13,887 bases of DNA from Verrucomicrobiales bacterium (GCA_011523195.1 WTHH01000332.1:1-13887); one strand, 5' to 3'; shown: positions 6,132 to 13,282, counted from the first letter of the stretch. The notes: generated from the letters alone by a model not told the origin. Translations and numbers: made by a program.

Positions 6132-8336
6132 ATGACAAGATTTCTACTAATCGGAGCTGCTCTCCTCAGCTTCACCGGCCGTACCCTTGCCGCTGACCCT
6201 GCTCCGGCAAATACAGAGACCAAGCCTCGTGCCACCATCATGGCCGTCAAGGTGGACACACCTCCCGTGATCGACGGAATCATGGACGACGAAGTGTGGA
6301 ATTTGGCACCGAAGAGCAGCCCATTCGTTCAGGACGATCCCGTCCACGGCGTCCCAATGACCGAACGCACCGAGTTTCGTGTGCTTTACGATGACAAGGC
6401 GCTTTATCTCGGCTTCTGGTGTTTTGACTCTGAGCCAAACAAAATTCTGGCTCGCACCATGAGCCGCGATGATTGGCCAGACGCGGATGATTTTCTCATA
6501 ATCTCAATCGATCCGTTTCTGGATCGACGCAATGGTTACATGTTCGCCGTCAATGCGAACGGATCCCGTTTTGACGCCATCATTAATAACAACGCCTATG
6601 CAGGGAGTAGTTGGGACACAATTTGGGACTGCCGAGGCAAGGTCACCAACAAAGGCTGGTTTTGCGAATTCAAACTGCCGTTCGACTCGATTGCTTTTGC
6701 CCCGAACAACACCACGTGGGGTTTCAATGTGGAGAGAACGATCCGGCGAAAAAATGAGGAGGGTAAGTGGCACAGCGAAGGAAGGCATTTGAGCACCTCC
6801 GCGATGGCGAACGCCGGCGAGATTCGCGGCCTGAAAGGTCTCGGTAAAGTCAGCAAGTGGGAAGTCACACCCTATGCCGTCGGCAAGTATCAACACGACA
6901 ACCTGAGTGGGGACGTAAACACACTCGGTGAATTCGGCGGCGACATATCCTACCGGCTCTCCCCCAACATGAATGCAACGCTCTCTGTGAACACCGATTT
7001 CGCGGAAACTGAAGTCGATACCCGACAGTTGAACTTCACCCGATTTTCCCTGATGTATCCGGAAAAGCGCGACTTCTTTCTCAGAGACTCCGGCATCTTC
7101 AGTTTTGGCCCACTGCAATCCCGATCATCGTCGTCGGGCATGCCAAGCACGCCGTTCTTTAGCCGAACGATCGGCCTGACCAAGCAGGGCATGCCGGTGC
7201 CGATCAACCTTGCGACGAAAATCACAGGACGAGTGGGCGATTACAACATCGGCATGATCGGCGCGATGCTCGACGACCAAGACGATCTCGGGAGCCAGAA
7301 CGCCTTCGTCACTCGCATCTCCCGAAACGTACTCGAGCAATCATCGGTCGGTATGATCAGCACGTTGGGCGACCCCAATTCCAACATGGACGCCTACATG
7401 ATTGGCACGGACTTTAACTACCGCACCACAAAATTCCTGACCGACAAGACCCTCCGGGCGAGCGTCTACTCCATGGCGAATTACGACGACACAACCGACT
7501 GGAGCTACGCCCACGGCACCGGCCTGAGTTACCCCAACGAGTTTATCGACGCGCGATTGTCCTACTATCAGATCGACGACGAGTTTAAGCCAAAACTGGG
7601 TTATACGCGACGAACCAACATTCGCAAATACAGCTCAGGCATCTCCGTCCGGCCACGCACTGAAACGATCTCATGGCTCCGCAAGTACCACATCAGCTAC
7701 TACAATTCATTGTACACCACGATGGATAACCAGATGGAGTCTCAAAAACATTCGCTCTACATCCCCTACCTCGACTTCGAATCCGGCTTCGATTTTTCGT
7801 TTGAGATAGAGCGAGAGTTTGATCGACCGGATCGTGACTTCACCGTCTCCGGTGGCGGCAAGGTACCGGCCGGTGAATACTGGTGGACCGACTACAACTT
7901 CGACATCGACCTGCCGGATGCGGGCCTGTTCAACGGTGGGTTCGGCTACGTTTTCGGAGACTGGTATCATGGTGAGAAGGACACGATTTACGCCCGTGTC
8001 GGTTACGACCCGTTCAAGTGGCTCAACACCAGCGTGCGCTACTCGCATAGCGGGTTCGAGTTGCCCGACACGGAATTCGACGCCCAGGTTTCATCCCTTA
8101 ATCTCCGATTCAACTTCACCCCGGACATGGGCTGGTCGCACCTCGTCCAGCACGACAACATCTCCGATTCCGTTGGCTACAGTACCCGGTTTTTCTGGGA
8201 GTTTCAGCCCGGCAAAAAGGCCTATGTTGTATTTCGCCAAAACTACGGCGATGAGGACGATGGCAGCTCGCTCCGCGATCTCTACGTGCGCAACAGCGAA
8301 CTCTCCATTAAAGCCCAGACCACCTTTCGTTTTTAG
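6132..8336 (+). CDS. DUF5916 outer-membrane beta-barrel protein with N-terminal CBM9-like domain
   Basis: A 734-residue exported protein. A signal peptide covers residues 1-20 (LLSFTGRTLA, then ADPAPA). Residues about 38-225 form a carbohydrate-binding-family-9-like domain, with the entry motif PPVIDGIMDDEVW at 45-56 and YDDKALYLGFWCFDSEP. The rest is the DUF5916 region, with the conserved NTDFAETEVDTRQLNFTRF and YPEKRDFFL (309-317), then many alternating aromatic strands. It ends in TTFRF, a terminal Phe as used for BAM-dependent outer-membrane insertion. DUF5916 proteins have no established substrate; a role in envelope transport or glycan binding is inferred. No TonB box or plug domain is evident. 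It is flanked on both sides by doubled palindromes; no strong Shine-Dalgarno or obvious operon partner is seen. Confidence 0.88.
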   Translation: MTRFLLIGAALLSFTGRTLAADPAPANTETKPRATIMAVKVDTPPVIDGIMDDEVWNLAPKSSPFVQDDPVHGVPMTERTEFRVLYDDKALYLGFWCFDSEPNKILARTMSRDDWPDADDFLIISIDPFLDRRNGYMFAVNANGSRFDAIINNNAYAGSSWDTIWDCRGKVTNKGWFCEFKLPFDSIAFAPNNTTWGFNVERTIRRKNEEGKWHSEGRHLSTSAMANAGEIRGLKGLGKVSKWEVTPYAVGKYQHDNLSGDVNTLGEFGGDISYRLSPNMNATLSVNTDFAETEVDTRQLNFTRFSLMYPEKRDFFLRDSGIFSFGPLQSRSSSSGMPSTPFFSRTIGLTKQGMPVPINLATKITGRVGDYNIGMIGAMLDDQDDLGSQNAFVTRISRNVLEQSSVGMISTLGDPNSNMDAYMIGTDFNYRTTKFLTDKTLRASVYSMANYDDTTDWSYAHGTGLSYPNEFIDARLSYYQIDDEFKPKLGYTRRTNIRKYSSGISVRPRTETISWLRKYHISYYNSLYTTMDNQMESQKHSLYIPYLDFESGFDFSFEIEREFDRPDRDFTVSGGGKVPAGEYWWTDYNFDIDLPDAGLFNGGFGYVFGDWYHGEKDTIYARVGYDPFKWLNTSVRYSHSGFELPDTEFDAQVSSLNLRFNFTPDMGWSHLVQHDNISDSVGYSTRFFWEFQPGKKAYVVFRQNYGDEDDGSSLRDLYVRNSELSIKAQTTFRF

Positions 8337-8343
8337 TCACTCA

Positions 8344-8368
8344 CTTGGCCAAGCGCCTGGCCAAGCGC
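8344..8368. repeat. Doubled iterated palindrome after the DUF5916 gene
   Basis: CTTGGCCAAGCG is followed by CCTGGCCAAGCGC, seven bases after the stop codon at 8336. TTGGCCA (8345-8351) can pair with TGGCCAA (8358-8364) as a hairpin. A single TTGGCCAA copy also lies at 8449-8456, between this gene and the peroxiredoxin. Confidence 0.82.
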
Positions 8369-8389
8369 GGTGGATAGGCTGAATCCGTA

Positions 8390-8435
8390 TTGACACGGGA
8401 ACGCAGGTTCGTTACCAAGACCTGCCCCTTTGACA
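8390..8435 (+). promoter_or_regulatory. Candidate promoter region of the peroxiredoxin gene
   Basis: Two perfect TTGACA boxes occur at 8390-8395 and 8430-8435, about 100 and 60 bases before the start codon. The first has TACCAA 17 bases downstream (8413-8418), a weak -10; the second has none. A promoter somewhere here is plausible because the preceding gene is unrelated, but the start site cannot be fixed. Confidence 0.3.
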
Positions 8436-8496
8436 GTGGGAACTGCCCTTGGCCAAGCTGACGGCTCCCCGCTCAACCTGCTAACTTTTTAGAAAA

Positions 8497-9132
8497 ATGG
8501 CACTACGACTAGGCGACGAGGCTCCAAATTTCCAGGCGGAGACAACAGAAGGCAACATCGACTTTCACGAGTGGATCGGCGACAGCTGGGCGGTTCTCTT
8601 TTCCCACCCGGCGGACTACACCCCGGTCTGCACCACCGAGCTGGGCTACACGGCCAAGCTCAAGCCAGAATTCGACAAGCGCGGCGTGAAGACCATCGCG
8701 GTCAGCGTGGACCCGATCGAGGATCACCACGGCTGGGTGAAGGACATCAACGAAACGCAAAACACCACAGTCAACTTCCCGATCATCGCGGACCCCGAAC
8801 GCACCGTGGCCACCGCGTACGACATGATCCACCCGAACGCCGCTGAAAAATTTACCGTGCGCTCCGTGTTCATCATCGACCCGAACAAAAAGATCCGCCT
8901 GACGATCACCTACCCGCCCGCCACCGGCCGTAACTTTGACGAGATCCTGCGTGTGATCGACGCCCTGCAGTTGACCGACAACCACGCCGTGGCCACCCCG
9001 GTAAACTGGAAAGACGGCGAGGACTGCATCGTGGTGCCGACCCTCTCCGACGAGGATGCCGAGGCCAAGTTCCCGAAGGGCTTCACCAAGATCAAACCGT
9101 ACCTGCGCACGACACCGCAGCCGAACAAGTAA
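8497..9132 (+). CDS. 1-Cys peroxiredoxin (Prx6 type, AhpC/TSA family)
   Basis: A 211-residue cytoplasmic thiol peroxidase that reduces hydrogen peroxide and organic hydroperoxides. The active site is PADYTPVCTTE with peroxidatic Cys45; Thr42 and Arg122 (FTVRSVFIIDP) complete the usual site. The C-terminal part (DGEDCIVVPTLSDEDAEAKF, then PKGFTKIKPYLRTTPQP) is the extended arm of the Prx6 subfamily, and the length fits. A second cysteine, Cys177, sits where mammalian PRDX6 has a valine (GDSVMVLP). It might serve as an extra thiol, but its role is unknown. The start ATG has only weak AGAAAA upstream. The gene is probably monocistronic, with a strong terminator after it; no OxyR-like site was recognised. 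Confidence 0.96.
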   Translation: MALRLGDEAPNFQAETTEGNIDFHEWIGDSWAVLFSHPADYTPVCTTELGYTAKLKPEFDKRGVKTIAVSVDPIEDHHGWVKDINETQNTTVNFPIIADPERTVATAYDMIHPNAAEKFTVRSVFIIDPNKKIRLTITYPPATGRNFDEILRVIDALQLTDNHAVATPVNWKDGEDCIVVPTLSDEDAEAKFPKGFTKIKPYLRTTPQPNK

Positions 9133-9146
9133 TTGAGATTTACCCC

Positions 9147-9179
9147 AAGGGGAGCTGTCAAATGGCGGCTCCCCTTTTT
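9147..9179 (+). terminator. Intrinsic terminator of the peroxiredoxin gene
   Basis: AAGGGGAGC (9147-9155) pairs perfectly with GCTCCCCTT (9168-9176) around a 12-base loop, and the T-run continues to 9179. It starts 14 bases after the stop codon. It also overlaps an upstream in-frame ATG (9162) of the next reading frame, which is therefore not the real start. Confidence 0.85.
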
Positions 9180-9191
9180 GTTTTTCAATCC

Positions 9192-9503
9192 ATGAAACCC
9201 ACAGACATCCAGATCATCGGCGAGGAAATGGCCATCAAGTGGGACAACGACGAGGAGTCGTTCATCCGCCTGGCCAAGCTCCGCAAGGCCTGCCCGTGTG
9301 CTGGCTGCAAAGGCGAGATGGACGTCATGGGCAACCTCTACAAGGGGCCGGATCGACCTTACAAACTCTCCTCGTTTCGAATCCGCTCCATCCAGTACAT
9401 CGGCGGCTATGCCATCCAGCCAACGTGGGAGGACGACCACAGTACCGGCCTGTTCGCCTTTGACTACCTCCGAGCTGTTGCCGATTCGCCCGGTGAGGAA
9501 TAG
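9192..9503 (+). CDS. DUF971 / GBBH N-terminal-like zinc-binding protein
   Basis: A 103-residue small protein matching DUF971, the domain found at the N-terminus of gamma-butyrobetaine hydroxylase and as stand-alone bacterial proteins. A probable zinc site is formed by Cys34, Cys36 and Cys39 (ACPCAGCKGE) with His83 (WEDDHSTGLF). The ending GGYAIQPTWEDDHSTG followed by FDYLR is typical of the family. The start is the ATG at 9192 (MKPTDIQIIG); the in-frame ATG at 9162 lies inside the preceding terminator and adds nine family-unlike residues. Stand-alone DUF971 proteins are often near iron-sulfur or Mrp/ApbC genes, but none is visible here. The next gene, namZ, starts 45 bases later and may share the transcript. 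Function is otherwise unknown. Confidence 0.88.
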   Translation: MKPTDIQIIGEEMAIKWDNDEESFIRLAKLRKACPCAGCKGEMDVMGNLYKGPDRPYKLSSFRIRSIQYIGGYAIQPTWEDDHSTGLFAFDYLRAVADSPGEE

Positions 9504-9519
9504 GCACAAAGGGTTTGAG

Positions 9520-9531
9520 ACCAAGCGCTTG
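9520..9531. repeat. Degenerate palindrome copy between DUF971 and namZ
   Basis: ACCAAGCGCTTG contains CAAGCGCTTG, a perfect ten-base palindrome corresponding to the centre of the doubled element. It lies 16 bases after the DUF971 stop. Confidence 0.6.
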
Positions 9532-9548
9532 ACTGTCTAATTTCTGCC

Positions 9549-10793
9549 ATGCGCTTCGTGACTGCCCTGCTGGGCCTGACCCTACTGATCCTCAGCCAAG
9601 ACGTGGCTAACGCCCGCGTCTACCTTGGCAACGAAGTGCTTGCCATGCGCGACTACGAGACCCTTCGCGGCAAGCGCGTCGGCCTGCTAACCAACCCCTC
9701 TGGTGTCGACGGCCGCGGCCGCTCCGTCATCGACATTCTGCACAAGTCGTCCAAGGTCAATCTCGTCGCGTTGTTCGGTGCGGAACATGGGGTTGACGGA
9801 CAGGTGCCGGCCGGCAAGGAATTCCCCAACAGCACCCACCGCCGCACCGGGCTGCCGATCTACTCGCTGTACGGCCCCGGGCCGGTCCGCAAGCCGACCC
9901 CGGCCATGCTCAAGAAAATCGACTGCCTAGTGTACGACATTCAGGACACCGGCGCGCGGTCATACACGTTTATCAGCACGATGGGCCTCTGCATGGAGGA
10001 ATGCGGCAAAGCCGGCGTGGAGTTCGTCGTGCTCGACCGACCCAACCCGCTCGGCGGCAAACGCGTCGAGGGGCTTATTCTCAACCCCCGCTTCAAGTCA
10101 CTCGTCGGTCAGTGGAAAATCCCCTACGTCTACGGTATGACCGCCGGCGAATTGGCCTACATGATCAGCGGCGAAGGCTGGATCAGTCATCGTCCCAAAA
10201 TTTCCATCATCAAGATGAAGGGCTGGAAACGATCGATGGCATGGACTGGCACCGGCCTCAAGTGGGTGCCAACCTCGCCCAACATCCCGCACGGCGACTC
10301 GCCGCTCCACTACGTCTCCACCGGCGTGCTCGGCGAACTCGGCGCCGGGAGCGGACTCAGCATCGGCATCGGCGAAGGCATGCCATTTGAATGCGTCGTC
10401 TCAACCTGGATGAACACCGACGGCATGGCCCGCTACCTCAACAGCCGACGACTGCCCGGCGTGCGCTTCGAGCCGATCCGCTTCAAGAGCCGCCGCGTAA
10501 AGAACCGCACCTACTCCGGCGTGCGCGTGCGCTTTACCAACCGTGCAACCGCGCCGTTGATGGCGATCAACTACCACATCGTCGACGCCGTAAAATCCGT
10601 GGCCAAGCGCGACCTGTTTGCCACCCGCACCAAGAGCGGCCGCAGCTTCAATATGTTCGACAAGGTCAATGGAACGGACTTGATCCGGCGCGACCTCGCC
10701 GCCGGCCGCACCGGCGCGCAGATCGTTAAATCATGGGCCAAGGACGAGGCGCGTTTCCGTCAACAACGCACCAAATACCTCCTCTACAACTAA
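9549..10793 (+). CDS. namZ: DUF1343 / NamZ-like exo-beta-N-acetylmuramidase (GH171)
   Basis: A 414-residue exported protein with a short signal peptide (residues about 1-22, LLGLTLLILSQDVANA). Family landmarks in order are VGLLTNPSGVDGRG (44-57), ALFGAEHGVDG with Glu79 and His80 (74-84), VYDIQDTGARSYTFISTM (128-145), VVLDRPNPLGG with Glu174 soon after, the PHGDSPLHYVSTGVLGE region, and a Rossmann-like C-terminal part. The characterised Bacillus member NamZ cleaves terminal N-acetylmuramic acid from cell-wall fragments; in this diderm host the same recycling role in the periplasm is inferred. Glu79 is a good candidate catalytic residue by its conserved setting, not by test. The stop is followed one base later by a palindrome copy. 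Confidence 0.92.
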   Translation: MRFVTALLGLTLLILSQDVANARVYLGNEVLAMRDYETLRGKRVGLLTNPSGVDGRGRSVIDILHKSSKVNLVALFGAEHGVDGQVPAGKEFPNSTHRRTGLPIYSLYGPGPVRKPTPAMLKKIDCLVYDIQDTGARSYTFISTMGLCMEECGKAGVEFVVLDRPNPLGGKRVEGLILNPRFKSLVGQWKIPYVYGMTAGELAYMISGEGWISHRPKISIIKMKGWKRSMAWTGTGLKWVPTSPNIPHGDSPLHYVSTGVLGELGAGSGLSIGIGEGMPFECVVSTWMNTDGMARYLNSRRLPGVRFEPIRFKSRRVKNRTYSGVRVRFTNRATAPLMAINYHIVDAVKSVAKRDLFATRTKSGRSFNMFDKVNGTDLIRRDLAAGRTGAQIVKSWAKDEARFRQQRTKYLLYN

Positions 10794-10804
10794 CGCTTGG
10801 CCAA
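10794..10804. repeat. Single iterated palindrome copy after namZ
   Basis: CGCTTGGCCAA begins directly after the namZ stop codon. A weak hairpin (ATTCC 10805-10809 with GGAAT 10822-10826) and a T-rich stretch (10811-10820) follow, which could help end transcription, though it does not have the normal order of stem then T-run. Confidence 0.7.
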
Positions 10805-10846
10805 ATTCCCTTTATTTTTTCGGAATAGCCCTTAGAGTTTGCCGCC

Positions 10847-10903
10847 GTTTGACCCGGTGGGCTCTCCCCCTTTTCAGCCCGCCAAACCCCGTCAAACCAA
10901 GGA
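10847..10903 (+). promoter_or_regulatory. Structured 5' leader and Shine-Dalgarno of the transketolase-like gene
   Basis: An outer perfect 7-bp helix, GTTTGAC (10847-10853) with GTCAAAC (10891-10897), encloses an inner 8-bp helix, GGTGGGCT (10856-10863) with AGCCCGCC (10876-10883, one G-U pair). The ribosome-binding AAGGA (10899-10903) follows one base after the outer helix, three bases from the ATG. No T-run follows, so it is not a terminator. It may control translation; no known riboswitch consensus was recognised. Confidence 0.5.
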
Positions 10904-10906
10904 TTT

Positions 10907-13159
10907 ATGAGTAATTATTCACAAGGAGCCTGGAAGGCTCAACAAGATCGAAACGATCAACTAATTGCGGAATCGAAGTTCATGCGCCCAAGCGTCACTT
11001 CGCAAGTGCTGCCGCTGAACATCGACATCGCCGGCACCGATGCGCTTGATGATAAACAGATCGCCACCCTGCAGGCGCTCGAGATCGAGGCCGCCCGAAT
11101 TTCCATCTCCTCTCTCGCATCGCTCGCCACCATCGGCGAACTCGATCACCTCGGCGGCGGGCTCGACCTGATCCCCAGCCTGATGCTCACCCTTGCCGCA
11201 ACGGATTACGAGAAGGTTCAGTACACGATCGAGAACGCCCACGCCAGTATCGGCTACTACTCGTCACTGGCCGCGCTGGGTTATGTCGACCGCGATTCAG
11301 TGGTCCACAAGTTCCGCCGTGGGCTCGACATCCCCGGCCACGTCTCGTGGGTGCCGGGCGGAACGCAACTCAATGGCGGCCGCCTCGGCGTGATGATCCC
11401 GGTCGCCGCCGGCCAGGCGATGGGCATGCGCGCGCGCGACCCGCAGTCGTGGGTGGTCTGTCACTGCGGCGACGCCGGATGGATCGCCGGACAGTCGCTG
11501 AACGGCTTCAATGCCGCCGACATCGGCAACCTGCCGCTGACGTTTGTCATGCAGCGCAACGGAATCCAGTTGTCCGACTCAAACAAAAACGTGATGAACA
11601 AGGATCCCCGCCCGATGGTCGAGGCTATGGGTGTGGAGATCATCGAGCTGAACGCGCTGTTTGATACCGCCGAAATGTACAAGGCCTACAAGCATGCCCA
11701 CAACCGTGCGATGGAAGGCCGCCCGACGATGATTTTTCCGACCGGCTACAGTTCATCCGACAGTGAAAAGGTCGACTTCAACTGGCTGGCCAACCGCTTC
11801 GGCATCGGTGCCGAGGTCGAGACAATCACCGGCAAGAACGGCGTCTCGATGGATCAGGAAATCTGGGTGCCCGGCTCGTTGATGAGCTACCGAGACATCG
11901 TGCCGATGCTCGAGTGTGTGCTGCTCGTGAACGACCTGCCCGGCGGCGTCGACCACCACGACGGCCACATGAAGGGCCGCGACGAGGCCGAGGTGCTGGG
12001 CAATGTGATGCTCACCCGCGACGAGGCCCAACAGGCCGCGTTTGACGAGATTTCCGGGGCGGCCAAGGTCGAGGTGACCACCAACGCCCGCCCCGCTGCC
12101 GGCACGGCCAACCTCACACTTAGCGCCGAGCAATTGGCCGAAATCTCCCTTCCGGAGGCCGGTAAAAAGACCAGCGCCCGCGCCGGGTCCGAGGCCGGTT
12201 ACGCCGCCTTGGCCAAGGCGCATCCAAACGACATCTTCATCGTGAGCTGCGACCTCAACCCGTCGACCAAGCTCGGCAAGGCCGCCGCGCAGGTGCCCGC
12301 GCAAAACCAAATCGAACTGAGTATCGAGGAACAGGCCGCCCTGCTCGTGGCCGATGGCCTCGCGATGAGTTCGTACAAACCGCAGGTCAACGTGGTCTCC
12401 ACCTTCTCCGCGTTCTTCGAGGGCATTGCCCGCGAAGGCCTCGAGTTGTGGCGCTACCAGCGAAATCTCAACGGCGTCAACGAGGGCCTCAACGTCATCA
12501 TGCACATGAGCCATGTCGGCGCCTGCACCGGCCGCGACCATTTCTCCGGCTGGAGCCTCGACTGGGTCACGCTGGCCATTGGCTACCTTCCGTATGCCGA
12601 TCGCTTCTACGCACCGGCGGACGCTCGTGGGGCATTCGTCGCGGTGAAGGATGCCTGCGCCCGTTACGGAGCGCACATTGTCGCCATCCCGCGCGACAAC
12701 CTACTCGTGCTCTCCCATGAAGATGGCAACGCGCTTTACAATCCCGACAGCGAGTGGGAGGCCGTTACGCCGCTCCGCAAACATGACGGCGCCAAGACCG
12801 CCATCCTCGCGCTGGGAGCCACTGCCGGCATCGCGCAAGACGCTGCCGAACAACTTGGTGGCTCCGCAGACGTTTATGTGGTGAACGGACTGCCGCTGCC
12901 GGACGGTTTCCTTGCGGACATTTTCGAAAAGTACGACGGTGTCGTGACGGCCGAGGACGGCATCATCGGCACCCGCTGCACCGGCATTCGCGGCTTTGCC
13001 GGATTGGTGCTCTCCGCAGCGAGCGACAGCGGCACGAAGAGCGAGCACGTCGGCATAGTCGATCCGCGCATCGCCCCGTCCGAGGGCCACGACGAGGTCT
13101 GGGAACACTTCGGAATTACCTCTGATGCCATCGTGGCCGCCGTGAAATCACTGGCCTGA
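10907..13159 (+). CDS. Transketolase-like ThDP-dependent enzyme, full-length two-module form
   Basis: A 750-residue cytoplasmic enzyme with the layout of transketolases. The N-terminal ThDP domain includes HLGGGLDLIPSLML (81-94), a catalytic-type His in ENAHASIGYYSSLAALGY (His112, normally within GHAS), GHVSWVPGG (144-152), and the ThDP/Mg motif GD-x28-N from Gly188-Asp189 to Asn218 (CGDAGWIAG, FVMQRNGIQLSD). The Pyr domain (about 425-600) has SIEEQAALLVADGLA, with Glu475 as the cofactor-activating glutamate, and FSAFFEGIAREGLELWRYQ. The C-terminal domain (about 625-750) contains TAILALGATAG and VTAEDGIIGT. It transfers two-carbon ketol units or decarboxylates a 2-oxo acid; the substrate is not clear. 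It is divergent from standard TktA and has no pentose-phosphate or lipoyl partner genes nearby. It has a rare clear Shine-Dalgarno and a structured leader. Confidence 0.82.
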   Translation: MSNYSQGAWKAQQDRNDQLIAESKFMRPSVTSQVLPLNIDIAGTDALDDKQIATLQALEIEAARISISSLASLATIGELDHLGGGLDLIPSLMLTLAATDYEKVQYTIENAHASIGYYSSLAALGYVDRDSVVHKFRRGLDIPGHVSWVPGGTQLNGGRLGVMIPVAAGQAMGMRARDPQSWVVCHCGDAGWIAGQSLNGFNAADIGNLPLTFVMQRNGIQLSDSNKNVMNKDPRPMVEAMGVEIIELNALFDTAEMYKAYKHAHNRAMEGRPTMIFPTGYSSSDSEKVDFNWLANRFGIGAEVETITGKNGVSMDQEIWVPGSLMSYRDIVPMLECVLLVNDLPGGVDHHDGHMKGRDEAEVLGNVMLTRDEAQQAAFDEISGAAKVEVTTNARPAAGTANLTLSAEQLAEISLPEAGKKTSARAGSEAGYAALAKAHPNDIFIVSCDLNPSTKLGKAAAQVPAQNQIELSIEEQAALLVADGLAMSSYKPQVNVVSTFSAFFEGIAREGLELWRYQRNLNGVNEGLNVIMHMSHVGACTGRDHFSGWSLDWVTLAIGYLPYADRFYAPADARGAFVAVKDACARYGAHIVAIPRDNLLVLSHEDGNALYNPDSEWEAVTPLRKHDGAKTAILALGATAGIAQDAAEQLGGSADVYVVNGLPLPDGFLADIFEKYDGVVTAEDGIIGTRCTGIRGFAGLVLSAASDSGTKSEHVGIVDPRIAPSEGHDEVWEHFGITSDAIVAAVKSLA

Positions 13160-13179
13160 TCAGAACAAACTCTCCTTCG

Positions 13180-13215
13180 CACCCGCTTGGTCGTTTGGCC
13201 AAGCGGGTGTTTTTT
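13180..13215 (+). terminator. Intrinsic terminator built from an iterated palindrome
   Basis: CACCCGCTTGG (13180-13190) pairs perfectly over 11 bp with CCAAGCGGGTG (13199-13209), loop of eight bases, followed by TTTTTT (13210-13215). The 3' arm contains the palindrome copy TTGGCCAAGCG (13195-13205). It ends the transketolase-like transcript 20 bases after the stop. Confidence 0.85.
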
Positions 13216-13238
13216 GGCCAGGCGCTTGGCCAAGCGCG
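13214..13238. repeat. Doubled iterated palindrome in the tail of the terminator
   Basis: TTGGCCAGGCGCTTGGCCAA (13214-13233) continues as GCGCG. It is a near-perfect palindrome (one mismatch to the doubled form) lying directly against the terminator stem, giving three half-units within 55 bases. Confidence 0.8.
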
Positions 13239-13241
13239 AAC

Positions 13242-13278
13242 AAAAAAAGGCCGGTTTCCAAATGAAAACCGGCTTTTT
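13242..13278 (-). terminator. Terminator of tRNA-Tyr, structurally bidirectional
   Basis: GCCGGTTT (13250-13257) pairs with AAACCGGC (13266-13273) with an 8-base loop. A-runs on the left (13242-13248) and T-runs on the right (13274-13278) give a U-tract for either direction. The minus-strand tRNA ends at 13283, so it is best placed for that gene. Confidence 0.8.
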
Positions 13279-13282
13279 AAAA

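Noticed and set aside
6504..7118. Antisense reading frame of 204 codons within the DUF5916 gene
   Set aside because: No family-like motifs and full overlap with a well-supported gene.
9162..9191. ATG at 9162 as the DUF971 start
   Set aside because: It is in the loop of the peroxiredoxin terminator; the ATG at 9192 begins the family-like sequence.
10847..10903. Thiamine pyrophosphate riboswitch before the ThDP enzyme
   Set aside because: The conserved CTGAGA-type core is absent and the element is too short; only a generic structured leader is supported.
11753..12676. Long antisense reading frame (307 codons, minus strand) inside the transketolase-like gene
   Set aside because: It lies wholly opposite a gene with clear family motifs, shows no recognisable domain, and is the expected mirror frame of GC-rich codon usage.
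302..13233. CRISPR array or insertion-sequence ends made of the palindrome copies
   Set aside because: Spacing is irregular, there are no uniform spacers, transposase or target duplications, and many copies lie in coding frames.
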